Source: Bosea vestrisii (GTDB taxonomy: Bacteria; Pseudomonadota; Alphaproteobacteria; Rhizobiales; Beijerinckiaceae). From it: a stretch of 64,000 bases of DNA. The position numbers and the translations under genes were made by a program. The first letter of the stretch is position 1. Each line of letters begins with the position of its first letter. Location: the NCBI RefSeq assembly GCF_030144325.1, contig NZ_CP126307.1:3738501-3802500 (forward strand). Direction: 5' to 3'. Shown here piece by piece: positions 17,819 through 26,873 of this stretch. The notes under the pieces were generated by a model. That model saw nothing but the letters and a program-made list of their open reading frames with translations, did no database searches and was not told where the DNA came from.

Positions 17819-18556
17819 ATGGTGGCGGTGGCGCTTCGTACAGATGGACAGACGACGGATGAGGTCGTGACGGCCCTCGACTGGCGGCGGATCGAGACGG
17901 AGCTGGACGAGCATGGCGTCGGCCTGACCGGGCCGTTGCTCGATGCCGATATCTGCGCCGCGCTGCGCGCGCTTTATGTTGAACCGGGGCATTTCCGCAG
18001 CCGCATCGTCATGGCGCGTCACGGCTTCGGCCGCGGCGAATACCAGTACTTCGCCCATCCCCTGCCTGACGTGATCGCGGCGCTACGCCCGCTGATCTAC
18101 GCCCGGCTCGCGCCGATCGCCAATCGCTGGAATGCCGCGCTCGGGATCGACCAGCGCTATCCGGAGGCGCTGGGCGACTTTCTGACGCTGTGCCATGCGC
18201 AGGGTCAGGAGCGGCCGACGCCGCTGCTGCTGAAATACGGCGCCGGCGACTACAATTGCCTGCACCAGGATCTCTATGGCGACCTGTTCTTCCCATTCCA
18301 GATGGTGATCCTGCTCTCCGAGCCGGATCGGGATTTCACCGGCGGAGAGTTCACTTTGGTCGAGCAGCGCCCACGCATGCAGTCACGGCCCGAGGTCGTA
18401 CCGCTGCGACAGGGCGAGGCTGCGATCTTCGCCGTGCAGCACCGGCCGGTGCAGGGAACGCGCGGGACTTATCGCGTCAATCTGCGTCATGGCGTCAGCC
18501 GGGTGCGCTCGGGCGCGCGCTATACGACCGGGCTGATCTTCCACGATGCGCGGTAA
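17819..18556 (+). CDS. 2-oxoglutarate/Fe(II)-dependent oxygenase
   Basis: 245 residues. The iron facial triad is visible as HxD in LHQDLYGD and a distal His in LRHGVSRVRSGAR. The Arg ten residues after that His is the expected 2-oxoglutarate contact (H-x9-R). The C-terminal half is thus a double-stranded beta helix of the prolyl-hydroxylase/AlkB-like class. The substrate is unknown; relatives act on proteins, nucleic acids or small molecules. The ATG at 17819 has a GAAGGA site about ten bases upstream. It converges on the Nudix gene, with ten bases between stops. Confidence 0.85.
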   Translation: MVAVALRTDGQTTDEVVTALDWRRIETELDEHGVGLTGPLLDADICAALRALYVEPGHFRSRIVMARHGFGRGEYQYFAHPLPDVIAALRPLIYARLAPIANRWNAALGIDQRYPEALGDFLTLCHAQGQERPTPLLLKYGAGDYNCLHQDLYGDLFFPFQMVILLSEPDRDFTGGEFTLVEQRPRMQSRPEVVPLRQGEAAIFAVQHRPVQGTRGTYRVNLRHGVSRVRSGARYTTGLIFHDAR

Positions 18557-18565
18557 GCGGGACCG

Positions 18566-19030
18566 TCAGGGCGACTTGAACTTCAGGCCGCGCAGGATCG
18601 CGCCCAGGGCCGGCTCGTCGACGAGGTCCGCCGCATCCGCTTGCGTGAACCATTGGCAGCGCCGCTGTTCCTGCTCGGGCCAGGTCGGGAGCTGGTCCTT
18701 CACCGCGAGCAGATAGAGCCTGACCTTGCACAGGACGAAATCGCGCGTGCGTCGCTTCCAGTAGGTGTAGCGGCCGACGGGCTTCTTGCCGATCTCGCCG
18801 AGGAGGCCGGCTTCCTCCATGGCTTCGCGCGCCGCGGCCTCATAGCCCTTCAGCCCGCGGATCGGCCAGCCTTTCGGCACGATCCAGCGCTGTGTCTCGC
18901 GCGTCGTCACGAGCATGATCTCAACGGCGCCGTCCGGCCGGTGCCGATACGGTATCGCGCCGATCTGAACCTTCGGCCCTGCCGCCCGCTTGCCGCTCGC
19001 CGCCTTTGCTGTCCTTGCCGACTTCCCCAT
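18566..19030 (-). CDS. Nudix hydrolase
   Basis: 154 residues. After a lysine/alanine-rich start (MGKSARTAKAASGKRAAG) comes a Nudix fold (VQIGAIPYR, RWIVPKGWPIRGLKG) and the Nudix helix REAMEEAGLLGE. The upstream Glu of the consensus box is replaced by Leu, but the metal-binding REAMEE core is intact. The PKGW phrase resembles diphosphoinositol polyphosphate-type Nudix enzymes. It should hydrolyse a nucleoside or inositol diphosphate; the substrate is not defined. The frame stays open far upstream, but the sequence before the ATG at 19030 is not coding-like. Confidence 0.85.
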   Translation of the reverse strand: MGKSARTAKAASGKRAAGPKVQIGAIPYRHRPDGAVEIMLVTTRETQRWIVPKGWPIRGLKGYEAAAREAMEEAGLLGEIGKKPVGRYTYWKRRTRDFVLCKVRLYLLAVKDQLPTWPEQEQRRCQWFTQADAADLVDEPALGAILRGLKFKSP

Positions 19031-19224
19031 GCGCCCTCCGGCGGCAGCATATGGTGATTCGGGGGCGGCTCGCCAGTTGATTTTGTAGCCGGCAATGCTT
19101 TTTCGCGCGACATGCCGGCTCCCGGCAGGCTCGCAATCGTTGCACAGGCGGGTGTTTCCCGTCCGTGGGTAACGGTGAGCTGGAAGCCGCGGACTGCCGG
19201 CCCTGTTCGGCCGACCGGCCGCTT

Positions 19225-19614
19225 TCAGAGCTTCTTGCCGTCCTTGCCGAACTGCTTGAGGTAGGCGGTGAGGTCGGCGATCTCTTTTTCGTTCTTGATG
19301 CCGGCGAAGATCATCTTGGTGCCGGGGATCTTGGCCTTCGGATCCTTGATGTACTCGGCGAAGACCGCCTCGTCCCAGGTGATGCCCGCGCCCTTGTTGG
19401 CAGTCGAATAGCTGTAGCCCTCGACCTCGCCGGTATGACGCCCGAACAGGCCGTTGAGCTGCGGGCCGACCAGGTTCTTCGCGCCTTCGCCGATCTGGTG
19501 GCAAGCGCGGCACTTGTTCCAGGAGCGCTCGCCGGCGGCGACGTCCTGCGCCGAGGCCGGGGACGCGGCCAACGCGGCCAGGGTGAGCACGGTGGCGCTG
19601 GCGATCAGTCTCAT
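19225..19614 (-). CDS. Soluble class I cytochrome c
   Basis: 129 residues with a Sec signal peptide (MRLIASATVLTLAALAAS, cut after ASAQ). One haem c site, KCRACH, lies near residue 37. The distal Met ligand is in PGTKMIFAGIK, and the C-terminal helix is EIADLTAYLKQF. Size and layout fit cytochrome c2/c550-type periplasmic electron carriers. It may serve a terminal oxidase or a periplasmic dehydrogenase; nothing nearby identifies the partner. Confidence 0.92.
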   Translation of the reverse strand: MRLIASATVLTLAALAASPASAQDVAAGERSWNKCRACHQIGEGAKNLVGPQLNGLFGRHTGEVEGYSYSTANKGAGITWDEAVFAEYIKDPKAKIPGTKMIFAGIKNEKEIADLTAYLKQFGKDGKKL

Positions 19615-19699
19615 CGGGTCGTCTCTCTTCAGCTTAGACTCCTTCCGAGATAGCGCAGCCTGCTTCTTTGGATACGGGGCAGTTCGTCGCGGTGGGTAG

Positions 19700-20570
19700 C
19701 TACAGGCCACCGATCCACTCGGCCACGTTGGCAGTGAACGCATCCGGGCGGGAGATCGGGAAGAAGTGCCCCCGAATCGAGCAGCGTCTTGCGCGCCCCC
19801 GGCATGGCGGCGGCGAGCTCTTCCTGCAGGAAGGCCGGCACGATCAAATCGTCGCGGGCGCCGAGGATCAGTGTCGGCAGAGCGATCTCCCCAGCCCAGC
19901 CCGCGCCATCGAAGGCGTGCAGTGCATTGATGCGTTCGCGCACCACCTGCTTCGCCTCGGACGTGGCGGGCGCGGCGGCGACGGCTGCCTCGTAGACGCT
20001 CCAATGCGCTTCGAGCCAGGTGGGTGGATACGCCATCAGCGCCGCGGTCGCGGCATAGGCGCGCGGGTGCTGGTCGAGGATGGCGAGGCGGGTCTCGAAC
20101 AGCGCGGTCATGTAGCGGTTCTGCTTCAGCCAGCTGCCACTCAGGATCAGCCCATCGAGCCGCTCCGGCGCCTGGCGGGCCAGCGAGAGGCCGATGCAGC
20201 CGCCGGTCGAATGGCCGAGGACAGTGGCGCGTTCGACACCGGCCGCGTCGAGAACGGCGAGGCAGTCCTGGGCCAGCTGGTCGATCGTGCAGGGCGCATT
20301 GCCCCGATCGCTGGCGCCGATGCCGCGCTGGTCGAAGCGCAGCACTCGAAAGGAGCGGGCGAGCGTTGCGGCATTGTCGTCCCAGAAGGCCGCGCTGCCC
20401 GCCAGCCCGCTCACCAGCAGCAGCGGCCGGCCTTGCCCTTGCGCCAGCGCGCGCAGCATGGCGCCGTCCCGCAAGGGAACCCGGAACTCGCCGTCGACTT
20501 CGACCCTGTCGATCGGGACGGGCGCCGTCCCATTCGAAGTATCGTGCTGGTGCGGTCGCGCTTGTGTCAT
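19700..20570 (-). CDS. Alpha/beta-fold hydrolase, apparent frameshift near 19771
   Basis: Starts MTQARPHQHD at 20570. The oxyanion region (LVSGLAGSAAFWDDN), nucleophile elbow GHSTGG and acid region (LPTLILGARDDLIVP) are in order, as in RutD/haloperoxidase-like hydrolases. The raw frame then runs into arginine-rich text to 19629. Dropping one base from the C5 run at 19769-19773 gives SGHFFPISRPDAFTANVAEW and a stop at 19700-19702, which supplies the catalytic His missing otherwise. Corrected length is about 289 residues. The start overlaps the small gene upstream (ATGA). Substrate unknown. Confidence 0.82.
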
Positions 20571-20740
20571 GGCTGTGTTTCCTCTGGCGCGGTGAGGCCG
20601 GCCTTCTGTCCAGGAGGGCGGGTGGGATCGTTCAGATCGCGCGGGGTCGGCGCCTTGATCTGGATCACTCGGCCGATGGCCCCCGGCGGTCTGCCCGCGG
20701 AACCGAATACGGCGGTCTTGCTGGCGGATGCCCCGGCCAT
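20567..20740 (-). CDS. Small protein upstream of the hydrolase (57 aa)
   Basis: The ATG at 20740 (MAGASASKTAVFGSAGRPPG) has an excellent Shine-Dalgarno sequence (GAGGGAGG) 5-6 bases upstream; the longer frame from 20767 has none. The stop overlaps the hydrolase ATG by four bases, typical of coupled translation. The product is proline/glycine-rich, with no membrane segment and probably little fixed structure (IGRVIQIKAPTPRDLNDPTR). I do not recognise it. Ribosome site and coupling are the main reasons to believe it. Confidence 0.6.
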   Translation of the reverse strand: MAGASASKTAVFGSAGRPPGAIGRVIQIKAPTPRDLNDPTRPPGQKAGLTAPEETQP

Positions 20741-20889
20741 GCCAACCTCCCTCGCGTTTCCCCGCACGAATGATCGTGCCGGGGGGGCGGCATTGTCCAG
20801 CCGCCTTTGTTCATGGCGGCATTGGCTTAGACGCAGAACGGAGGGTCTGAAAAGGGCGTCGTTATGCGTCGGGCGCAGGGCGATGTCAG

Positions 20890-21477
20890 CTACAGGCAGT
20901 TGACCCAGAGTACGCGGGTGACGCCGGCGTCGCCATTGGCGAAGCGGTGCGGCCGCGAGGAGAGGAAGCGGAAGCTGTCTCCCTCGCGCATGACCCAGCT
21001 TTCGCTCTCGACGCTGAGCAGCATGGTGCCGCTGAGCACGAGGCCGGCTTCTTCGCCATTGTGGATGTAATGCTCGTCGCCGGTGCTGGCGCCGGGCTCC
21101 ATCTCGACGATGAACAGATTGAGTTTCGAGCCCTCGGCTTGCGGCGTGAGCAATTGCTTGCGGATGCCGGAGCGCCAGAGCTGCAATTCGCCGCGATCCG
21201 ATTGGCGGACGATGGTCGCGGTCGGGTCGGCGCGCCGCGCGTCCGGAGGAAACAAGTCGGAGATCGCGACGCCGAGCGCATCGGCGACTCCTGCGAGCAC
21301 CCGCAGCGTCGGCGAGGACAGGCCGCGCTCGATCTGGCTGAGGAAGCCGATCGACAGCCCGGTCCGGCTCGCAAGCTCCTCCAGCGATAATTGGCGCGCA
21401 CGCCGCAGTTGGCGCAGCCGCGCTCCGATCTCGCGGTCGACATGCAGATGCGGCAGATCGGCGGCAGGCAGGCTCAT
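20890..21477 (-). CDS. XRE-family regulator with C-terminal cupin (PuuR-like)
   Basis: 195 residues from ATG 21477 (MSLPAADLPHLHVD); the longer frame to 21528 overlaps the operator and is less likely. Residues 15-70 are a lambda-repressor-type helix-turn-helix (LRRARQLSLEELASRTGLSI, then GFLSQIERGLSSPT). The C-terminal half is a cupin (EHYIHNGEEAGLVLSG, RFLSSRPHRFAN) that should bind a small effector. This domain pair is typical of PuuR and of repressors of amine or amino-acid use. It is divergent from an amino-acid-type ABC transporter and amine-oxidase-like gene, with palindromes between them, so it probably represses both directions. Confidence 0.9.
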   Translation of the reverse strand: MSLPAADLPHLHVDREIGARLRQLRRARQLSLEELASRTGLSIGFLSQIERGLSSPTLRVLAGVADALGVAISDLFPPDARRADPTATIVRQSDRGELQLWRSGIRKQLLTPQAEGSKLNLFIVEMEPGASTGDEHYIHNGEEAGLVLSGTMLLSVESESWVMREGDSFRFLSSRPHRFANGDAGVTRVLWVNCL

Positions 21478-21498
21478 CGCGATTCCTTCATGGCCTAT

Positions 21499-21512
21499 TT
21501 CATGTGCATGAA
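21499..21512. promoter_or_regulatory. Palindromic operator 1 (TTCATG-N2-CATGAA)
   Basis: Perfect 6-bp arms TTCATG/CATGAA around TG, 22 bases upstream of the XRE-cupin start. The same motif recurs with its centre exactly 50 bp further on. It is probably a binding site for the regulator and likely overlaps its own promoter, suggesting autoregulation. Confidence 0.75.
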
Positions 21513-21540
21513 AATCGCTTGCCGGCAAGATCGTCCTATG

Positions 21541-21570
21541 CTCGTATCTTCATGCTCATGAAAATACGAG
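21541..21570. promoter_or_regulatory. Palindromic operator 2, 30-bp extended
   Basis: The core TTCATG-CT-CATGAA (21549-21562) is flanked by matching outer arms CTCGTAT (21541-21547) and ATACGAG (21564-21570), giving a 30-bp palindrome with a single mismatched pair besides the centre. It lies 43 bases upstream of the binding-protein ATG. It is the stronger of the two sites. Confidence 0.8.
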
Positions 21571-21613
21571 CCGACGCCTGACCGGGCGTACGGACAAATG
21601 AGGGGACATTGCC

Positions 21614-22369
21614 ATGGAACGCCGGACCTTCCTGACCCTGCTGGCTGGAGGCGCTGTTGCCGCTTCCGTATCGCCGGCCGCCGCACAGTCCGTCCTCAAG
21701 GTCGGCTCGACGCCGACCGGCATGCCGTTCACCTTCCTCGACACCAAGACCAACACGATCGAAGGCGTCATGGTCGACCTGGTTAAGGCGATCGCCGCGG
21801 CTTCGGATCTGAAGGTCGAGGTCGAGGGCATGCAGTTCTCGACGCTGGTCGCCTCGCTCACCGCGAGCAAGATCGATCTGATCTCGGCGGCGATGTACAT
21901 CACCCCGGCCCGCAAGGAGGTGATCGACTTCTCCGACCCGATCTACACCTATGGCGAGGGGCTGCTGGTCCCGGCCTCGGACAAGAAGGATTACGTCGAG
22001 CTCGCCGACATGAAAGGCTACACGGTCGGCGCCCAGATCGGCACCGCCTATGTCGAGGCGCTGCAGAAGACCGGCCTGTTCCCCGAGGTGAAGCTCTACA
22101 AGACCTCGCCGGACATCCTCGCCGACGTCAATGCCGGCCGCGTCCAGGCCGCCTTTGCCGATGCGCCGATCATGGCCTACACGCTGAAGCAGGGGCAGTT
22201 CCCGAACGTCCGGCTGGTCAAGTCCTACAAGCCCATCATCACCGGCTCGGTCGGCATCGGCGTGCGCAAGAGCGACGGCGAGCTGCTGAAGAAGGTCAAT
22301 GCCGGCCTCGCCAAGGTCAAGTCCGACGGCACGCTCGACAAGATCCTCGCCAAATGGGGCCTGGAATAA
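21614..22369 (+). CDS. Amino-acid/amine ABC transporter substrate-binding protein
   Basis: 251 residues with a signal peptide (MERRTFLTLLAGGAVAASVS, cut after AAAQ). The mature protein has the family 3 periplasmic binding fold (KVGSTPTGMPFTFLD, SKIDLISAAMYITPARKEVI, FSDPIYTYGEG). This family captures polar amino acids, opines or amines. It is the first gene of a plus-strand unit with permease, ATPase and a flavin amine oxidase, so the ligand is probably oxidised by that enzyme. Start supported by GGGG-rich sequence just upstream and by the signal peptide. Confidence 0.93.
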   Translation: MERRTFLTLLAGGAVAASVSPAAAQSVLKVGSTPTGMPFTFLDTKTNTIEGVMVDLVKAIAAASDLKVEVEGMQFSTLVASLTASKIDLISAAMYITPARKEVIDFSDPIYTYGEGLLVPASDKKDYVELADMKGYTVGAQIGTAYVEALQKTGLFPEVKLYKTSPDILADVNAGRVQAAFADAPIMAYTLKQGQFPNVRLVKSYKPIITGSVGIGVRKSDGELLKKVNAGLAKVKSDGTLDKILAKWGLE

Positions 22370-22459
22370 GCGAGCTCGAGAGCTGTAGGCCTATGCCCCG
22401 GCCGGGTCCAGCGTGATCCGGCTGATGGGCCAAGGCCGATCCATCGCCGCGACCTTCCC

Positions 22460-23137
22460 GTGACGCCGAGCTCCGATGCAAGCTTTTTGCGTGATGCCGC
22501 CCAGTTCCTGCCCCTGCTGCTTCAGGGGCTGAAATTCACGATCCTGGTGACGCTCGGCTCGCTGGCGTTGTCGACTGCGCTCGGCCTGGTCTGGGCGCTG
22601 ATGCGCGTCTCGGGCATCAGCTGGCTCGTCTTCCTCGCAAAGGCGGTCGTCAATACACTGCGCGGCATCCCGATCCTGGTGCAGCTCTTCTACATCTACT
22701 TCGTCTTTCCCGAATTCGGGGTGGCGCTCTCGGCGTTGCAGGCCTCGATCATCGGCCTCGGCATTGCCTATTCGGCCTATCAGTCCGAGAATTTCCGCGC
22801 CGGCATCGAGGCGGTCGACCATGGCCAGATCGAGGCGGCCCAGTCTATCGGCATGGGCTGGGGCATGATGATGCGCCGGGTGATCCTGCCCCAGGCGGTC
22901 AAGATCGTGCTGCCGCCCTACGGCAACATCATGATCATGATGCTGAAGGATTCTTCGCAGGCCTCGACCATCACCGTGGCCGAATTGACCTTGCAGGGTT
23001 CGTTGCTCGCCTCGTCGACCTTCAAGAACATGACGGTCTACACGCTGGTGGCGCTGCTCTATCTCTCGATGAGCCTGCCGCTCATCGCCTTCGTCGGCTG
23101 GCTCGAACGCCGCTTCGGCAAGGGAGCCAAGCGATGA
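22460..23137 (+). CDS. Amino-acid/amine ABC transporter permease
   Basis: 225 residues from a GTG start at 22460. It has the HisM/GlnP-type layout: about five membrane segments, the phrase NTLRGIPILVQLFYIYF, and the coupling region EAAQSIGMGWGMMMRRVILPQAVK. A single permease gene means it probably works as a homodimer. Its stop overlaps the ATPase start by four bases. The 90-base gap from the binding-protein gene is a usual place for processing that lets the binding protein be made in excess; no strong hairpin is evident. Confidence 0.93.
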   Translation: MTPSSDASFLRDAAQFLPLLLQGLKFTILVTLGSLALSTALGLVWALMRVSGISWLVFLAKAVVNTLRGIPILVQLFYIYFVFPEFGVALSALQASIIGLGIAYSAYQSENFRAGIEAVDHGQIEAAQSIGMGWGMMMRRVILPQAVKIVLPPYGNIMIMMLKDSSQASTITVAELTLQGSLLASSTFKNMTVYTLVALLYLSMSLPLIAFVGWLERRFGKGAKR

Positions 23138-23865
23138 TCGAGCTCTCCGGAGTCACCAAGAGCTTCGGCGCCCATCAGGTGCTGAAGGGCATCACCGGAA
23201 GTGTCCAGCGCGGCGAGGTCGTCTGCCTGATCGGCCCCTCCGGCTCCGGCAAGTCGACCATCCTGCGCTGCATCAACGGGCTCGAAGCCTATGATGGCGG
23301 CTCGATCCTGATCGACGGGGCGAGGGTCGACCGTGCCGATCGCTCGATCGTCGGCATTCGCACGGCGATGGCGATGGTGTTCCAGCGCTTCAACCTGTTT
23401 CCGCACCGGACGGCGCTCGAGAACGTCGTTGAGGGGCCGATCCATGTGAAGAAGGAGCCGCCGGCGCAGGCACTGGAGCGCGGCCGCGACCTGCTCGCCC
23501 GCGTCGGCCTCGCCGACAAGTTCGGCGCCTATCCGGCCCAGCTTTCGGGCGGCCAGATGCAGCGTGTCGCCATCGCCCGCGCGCTCGCCATGCAGCCCAA
23601 GGCGATCCTGTTCGACGAGCCGACCTCGGCGCTCGATCCCGAGCTCGTCGGCGAGGTGCTCGGCGTGATGAAGAGCCTCGCCGAGGACGGCATGACCATG
23701 CTGGTCGTCACCCATGAGATGGGCTTTGCCCGCGAGGTCGCCGACCGCGTGCTCTTCCTCGATGGCGGCGTCATCGTCGAGGAGGGCGCGGCACGCGAGG
23801 TGCTGAGCGCGCCGCGCAACCCGCGCACCCAGGATTTCCTGCGCCGCGTGCTCAAGCCGATCTGA
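23134..23865 (+). CDS. Amino-acid/amine ABC transporter ATPase
   Basis: 243 residues, GlnQ/HisP type. Walker A is GPSGSGKST (residues 32-40), the signature LSGGQMQRVA, Walker B ILFDEP, and the switch His in VVTHEMGFA. Complete and unremarkable. It energises the permease encoded immediately upstream, to which it is coupled by a four-base overlap. The flavin oxidase gene follows after ten bases. Confidence 0.95.
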   Translation: MIELSGVTKSFGAHQVLKGITGSVQRGEVVCLIGPSGSGKSTILRCINGLEAYDGGSILIDGARVDRADRSIVGIRTAMAMVFQRFNLFPHRTALENVVEGPIHVKKEPPAQALERGRDLLARVGLADKFGAYPAQLSGGQMQRVAIARALAMQPKAILFDEPTSALDPELVGEVLGVMKSLAEDGMTMLVVTHEMGFAREVADRVLFLDGGVIVEEGAAREVLSAPRNPRTQDFLRRVLKPI

Positions 23866-23875
23866 GGAAGTCGCT

Positions 23876-25177
23876 ATGGCCGAACCCTTCCCGCTGCAGC
23901 CCTCGCTCTGGCATGCGACTGCGCCAGCTGCAGCCGAGACGCCGCCGCTCGCTGGCGATGTCCGGGCCGATGTCTGCATCGTCGGTGCCGGCTATGCGGG
24001 GCTCTCGACGGCGCTGCATCTCGCAGAAAGCGGCGTCTCGGTCGTCGTGCTGGAGGCGCGCGAGCCGGGCTGGGGCGCGTCGGGCCGCAATGGCGGACAG
24101 GTCATCCCCGGCATCAAATACGACCCCAGCGAGATCGTCTCCAAATTCGGGGCCGAGGCTGGTGCAGCCTTGGTCTCCTTCGTCGGCTCGACCGCCGATC
24201 TCGTCTTCGGGCTGATCGAGAAGCACGGCATGGACGTGCCGCATCGCCGCGCCGGCTGGATCCAGGGCGCCCATACGCCGGCCATGGTCGAGACCGTGAA
24301 GCGCCGTGCTGACGAATGGAGCATGCGCGGCGTCGCGGCCCGTTTCCTCGACGCCGATGCAGTCGGTCGTCTGATCGGCACTGACCGCTATCTCGGCGGC
24401 TGGCTCGATCCGCGCGGCGGTGGTGTCCAGCCACTCGCCTATGCCCGCGGCCTCGCCCGGGTGGCGCAGAAGGCGGGCGCCGCGATCCACGGCCAGAGCC
24501 CGGTCACCGGCCTGCGTCGCGATGGCGGCAACTGGGTCGTGCGCACTGCACAGGGCGCCAGCGTCACCGCCACGCGCGTGGTAATCGCGACCAATGGCTA
24601 TACCGGCGACCTCATTCCGAAATTGCGCCAGACGGTGATCCGGCCGAATTCCTTCATCGTCGCAACCGAGCCGCTCTCCGATAATCTCGCCGGCACGATC
24701 CTGCCCGAGGGGCAGGTGACTTCGGACACCCGCCAGCTCCTGCTCTATTTCCGCAAGGATCACGAAAACCGGCTGCTGATGGGCGGGCGCGGTCCTTTCC
24801 GCGAGCCGCGCGATGCCGCCGACTGGGCCCATCTCGAACGTGTCGTCGGCAAGATGTACCCGCAGGCCAAGGGCTTGCGTTTCGACTATCGCTGGTGCGG
24901 CCGCGTCGCGCTGACCCGCGATTTCCTGCCGCATCTGCACGAGCCTGAGCCCGGCCTGCTCGTCGACATCGGCTGCATGGGCCGCGGCATCGGCCTGCAG
25001 ACGGCGATGGGCAAGGCGATGGCCGAATACCTGCACAGTGGTGACAGGACACGCCTGCCCTTCCCGGTCGTGCCGATCACGCCGCTGCCGCTGCACGCGC
25101 TGAACGAGCTCTATGTCTCGGCGATCATCGCCTGGTACCGCCTGACCGATGGCGGCATGAAGGACCGCGCCGCTTGA
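23876..25177 (+). CDS. FAD-dependent amine/amino-acid oxidase (PuuB-like)
   Basis: 433 residues, DAO family. The FAD dinucleotide-binding motif is VCIVGAGYAGLSTALHLAE near residues 34-52, followed by ARE at the end of the second strand and the phrase GWGASGRNGGQV, frequent in gamma-glutamylputrescine oxidase-like enzymes. The C-terminal flavin contact region is DIGCMGRGIGLQTAMG. It likely oxidises a secondary or primary amine taken in by the ABC transporter to an aldehyde or imine. With the PuuR-like regulator this suggests polyamine or related amine catabolism, but no glutamylation enzyme is next to it, so the substrate is open. Confidence 0.9.
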   Translation: MAEPFPLQPSLWHATAPAAAETPPLAGDVRADVCIVGAGYAGLSTALHLAESGVSVVVLEAREPGWGASGRNGGQVIPGIKYDPSEIVSKFGAEAGAALVSFVGSTADLVFGLIEKHGMDVPHRRAGWIQGAHTPAMVETVKRRADEWSMRGVAARFLDADAVGRLIGTDRYLGGWLDPRGGGVQPLAYARGLARVAQKAGAAIHGQSPVTGLRRDGGNWVVRTAQGASVTATRVVIATNGYTGDLIPKLRQTVIRPNSFIVATEPLSDNLAGTILPEGQVTSDTRQLLLYFRKDHENRLLMGGRGPFREPRDAADWAHLERVVGKMYPQAKGLRFDYRWCGRVALTRDFLPHLHEPEPGLLVDIGCMGRGIGLQTAMGKAMAEYLHSGDRTRLPFPVVPITPLPLHALNELYVSAIIAWYRLTDGGMKDRAA

Positions 25178-25208
25178 CCGGCGCCCGTTCCTGACGCAGG
25201 GCGAGGGC

Positions 25209-26752
25209 ATGAGCATCGTTCTCGCCTGCGATCTCGGCGGCACCTCCTTCCGCGCCGCCCTCGTCGATGACACCGGCGCTACCTGCGCCCAGCACACCAT
25301 CGCCGGGCCGGCGAGCCATGACGACCGCTCGGGCGCTTCGCAAGTCGAGGCCGAGGCCTGGTGGGCCCTTCTTGTCGAGGCCTGCGCCGGGCTGGCGAGG
25401 GAAGCGCCGGCGCTGTTCGATGCGGTCGAGGCCGTCGCGATCTGCGGCGTCACCCGCACGCAGATCTTTCTCGATCGCGATGGCCGTCTCTTGCGCCCGG
25501 CCATGACCTGGAAGGACACCCGCGCCGACGCGCTCGCGGCTGGCTTGCGCGAGCGGCTCGACCCCGCCCATCCGGAAAGCGCGGCAGTCAACGCCTTCCA
25601 CCCGCTCGCCCGCCTGGCCTGGCTGTGCGAAAGCGAGCCCGAGGCCTTCGCCGAGCTCGCCTGCCTGCTCGAGCCGAAAGATTATCTGAATTTCCGCCTG
25701 ACAGGCCGGCAGGCCAGCGATCCGGTCTCGATGGCGCGGCTGCTGGCTGCGGCCGAGTTGGTGAACGGCAGCGATCTGCTGGAGGGGGCCGGCATCCCGG
25801 CGTCGATCCTGCCCCCATATTGGAGCCTTGGGAGCAGGTCGGCGGGGTCCAGCTCGGTCTGCCCGCGCCGCTCGACCGCCTTGCCGGCAAGCCGGTCTTC
25901 TGTGCCTCCAACGACACCTGGGCAGCGGTGGTCGGCCTTGGCGCCATGCGCGAGGGCTATGCCTACAACATCTCCGGCACCACCGAGGTGCTCGGCGTCG
26001 TCGGCCGCGAGCCGGCCCGGGCGGAGGGGCTGCTCACCGTCGATTGGCGCGGTCTGTTCCAGCTCGGCGGACCCAGCCAGACCGGTGCCGACACCGTATC
26101 CTGGCTGCTGGCACTGCTCGGACGCGATGGTGCGGCGGTCGGGCAGGAGATCGAGGCGCTGCTGGCCGGCCCGCGCCAGCCGCAGCCGTTGCTCTTCCTG
26201 CCTTATCTCCAGGGCGAGCGCGTGCCTTATTGGGATCCGTCCTTGCGTGGAGCGCTCGTGGGACTGAACCGCCGGCATGGGCCGACCGACCTTGCGTTTG
26301 CGGTGCTGGAGGGCGTCGCCTGCCTCAATCGTGTCGTGCTGGAGCGGGCCGAAGCCGCGCTCGGCCGGGAAGCGAGCGAAATCCGCTTCGGTGGCGGCGC
26401 AGCCGCCAATCCGGTCTGGAGCCAGATCAAGGCTGATCTCTGCGGCCGGCCGATTGTGGTCGCGGCCTCCCGGGAGCCCGGCCTGCTCGGCGCGGCGATC
26501 ATCGCTTTCGCGGGGCTCGGCCATTTCGCCTCTCTCGCCGAAGCGCAGCAGAGGCTCGTCACTGTCGCGCATCGGTTCGAGCCCGATCCGGCCCGCAAGC
26601 CGGCCTATGACGCGCTCTTTGCCCTGTTCCGTCGGGCCGAGGATGCGCTGGCGCCGATCTCGCGCGATCTCGTCGCAGCCGCGCAGGAAGGCGGGGCGCT
26701 GGCCGATCTCGCGCGCCATGCGTCACCGGTGGTGAGCCTGCACGCCGATTGA
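25209..26752 (+). CDS. FGGY-family carbohydrate kinase, apparent frameshift near 25814
   Basis: The N-terminal ATPase lobe (SIVLACDLGGTSFRAALVDD, GVTRTQIFLDRDG, MTWKDTRAD) reads in one frame to about 25815. The rest (PILEPWEQVGGVQLGLPAPL, FCASNDTWAAVVG, SGTTEVLGVVG, IRFGGGAAANPVWSQIKADL) continues in the next frame to 26752. Adding one C to the C5 run at 25812-25816 joins them into about 514 residues, the normal size for xylulokinase/ribulokinase-like FGGY enzymes. It should phosphorylate a pentose, pentitol or related sugar. It precedes an SDR and a ribose-type ABC transporter, consistent with uptake, oxidation and phosphorylation of one sugar. Confidence 0.85.
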
Positions 26753-26873
26753 CGTTGCGGCTGAGGCGCTTGCGCCTTACCCAGATGGAACCAATCTCCA
26801 GAGAGAGGTCCATGCCGCGTTCCTGCCGCGCTGTAGCGTTTCGTCTCTCCCCGGTCGTCGGCAGGGCCGGCTG

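Noticed and set aside
18566..19513. 315-aa version of the Nudix protein
   Set aside because: The extra N-terminal 160 residues are read from intergenic sequence and the antisense or shifted frame of the cytochrome c gene.
23852..25591. Minus-strand 579-aa frame antisense to the flavin oxidase
   Set aside because: No recognisable motifs; overlaps a full DAO-family enzyme on the other strand.
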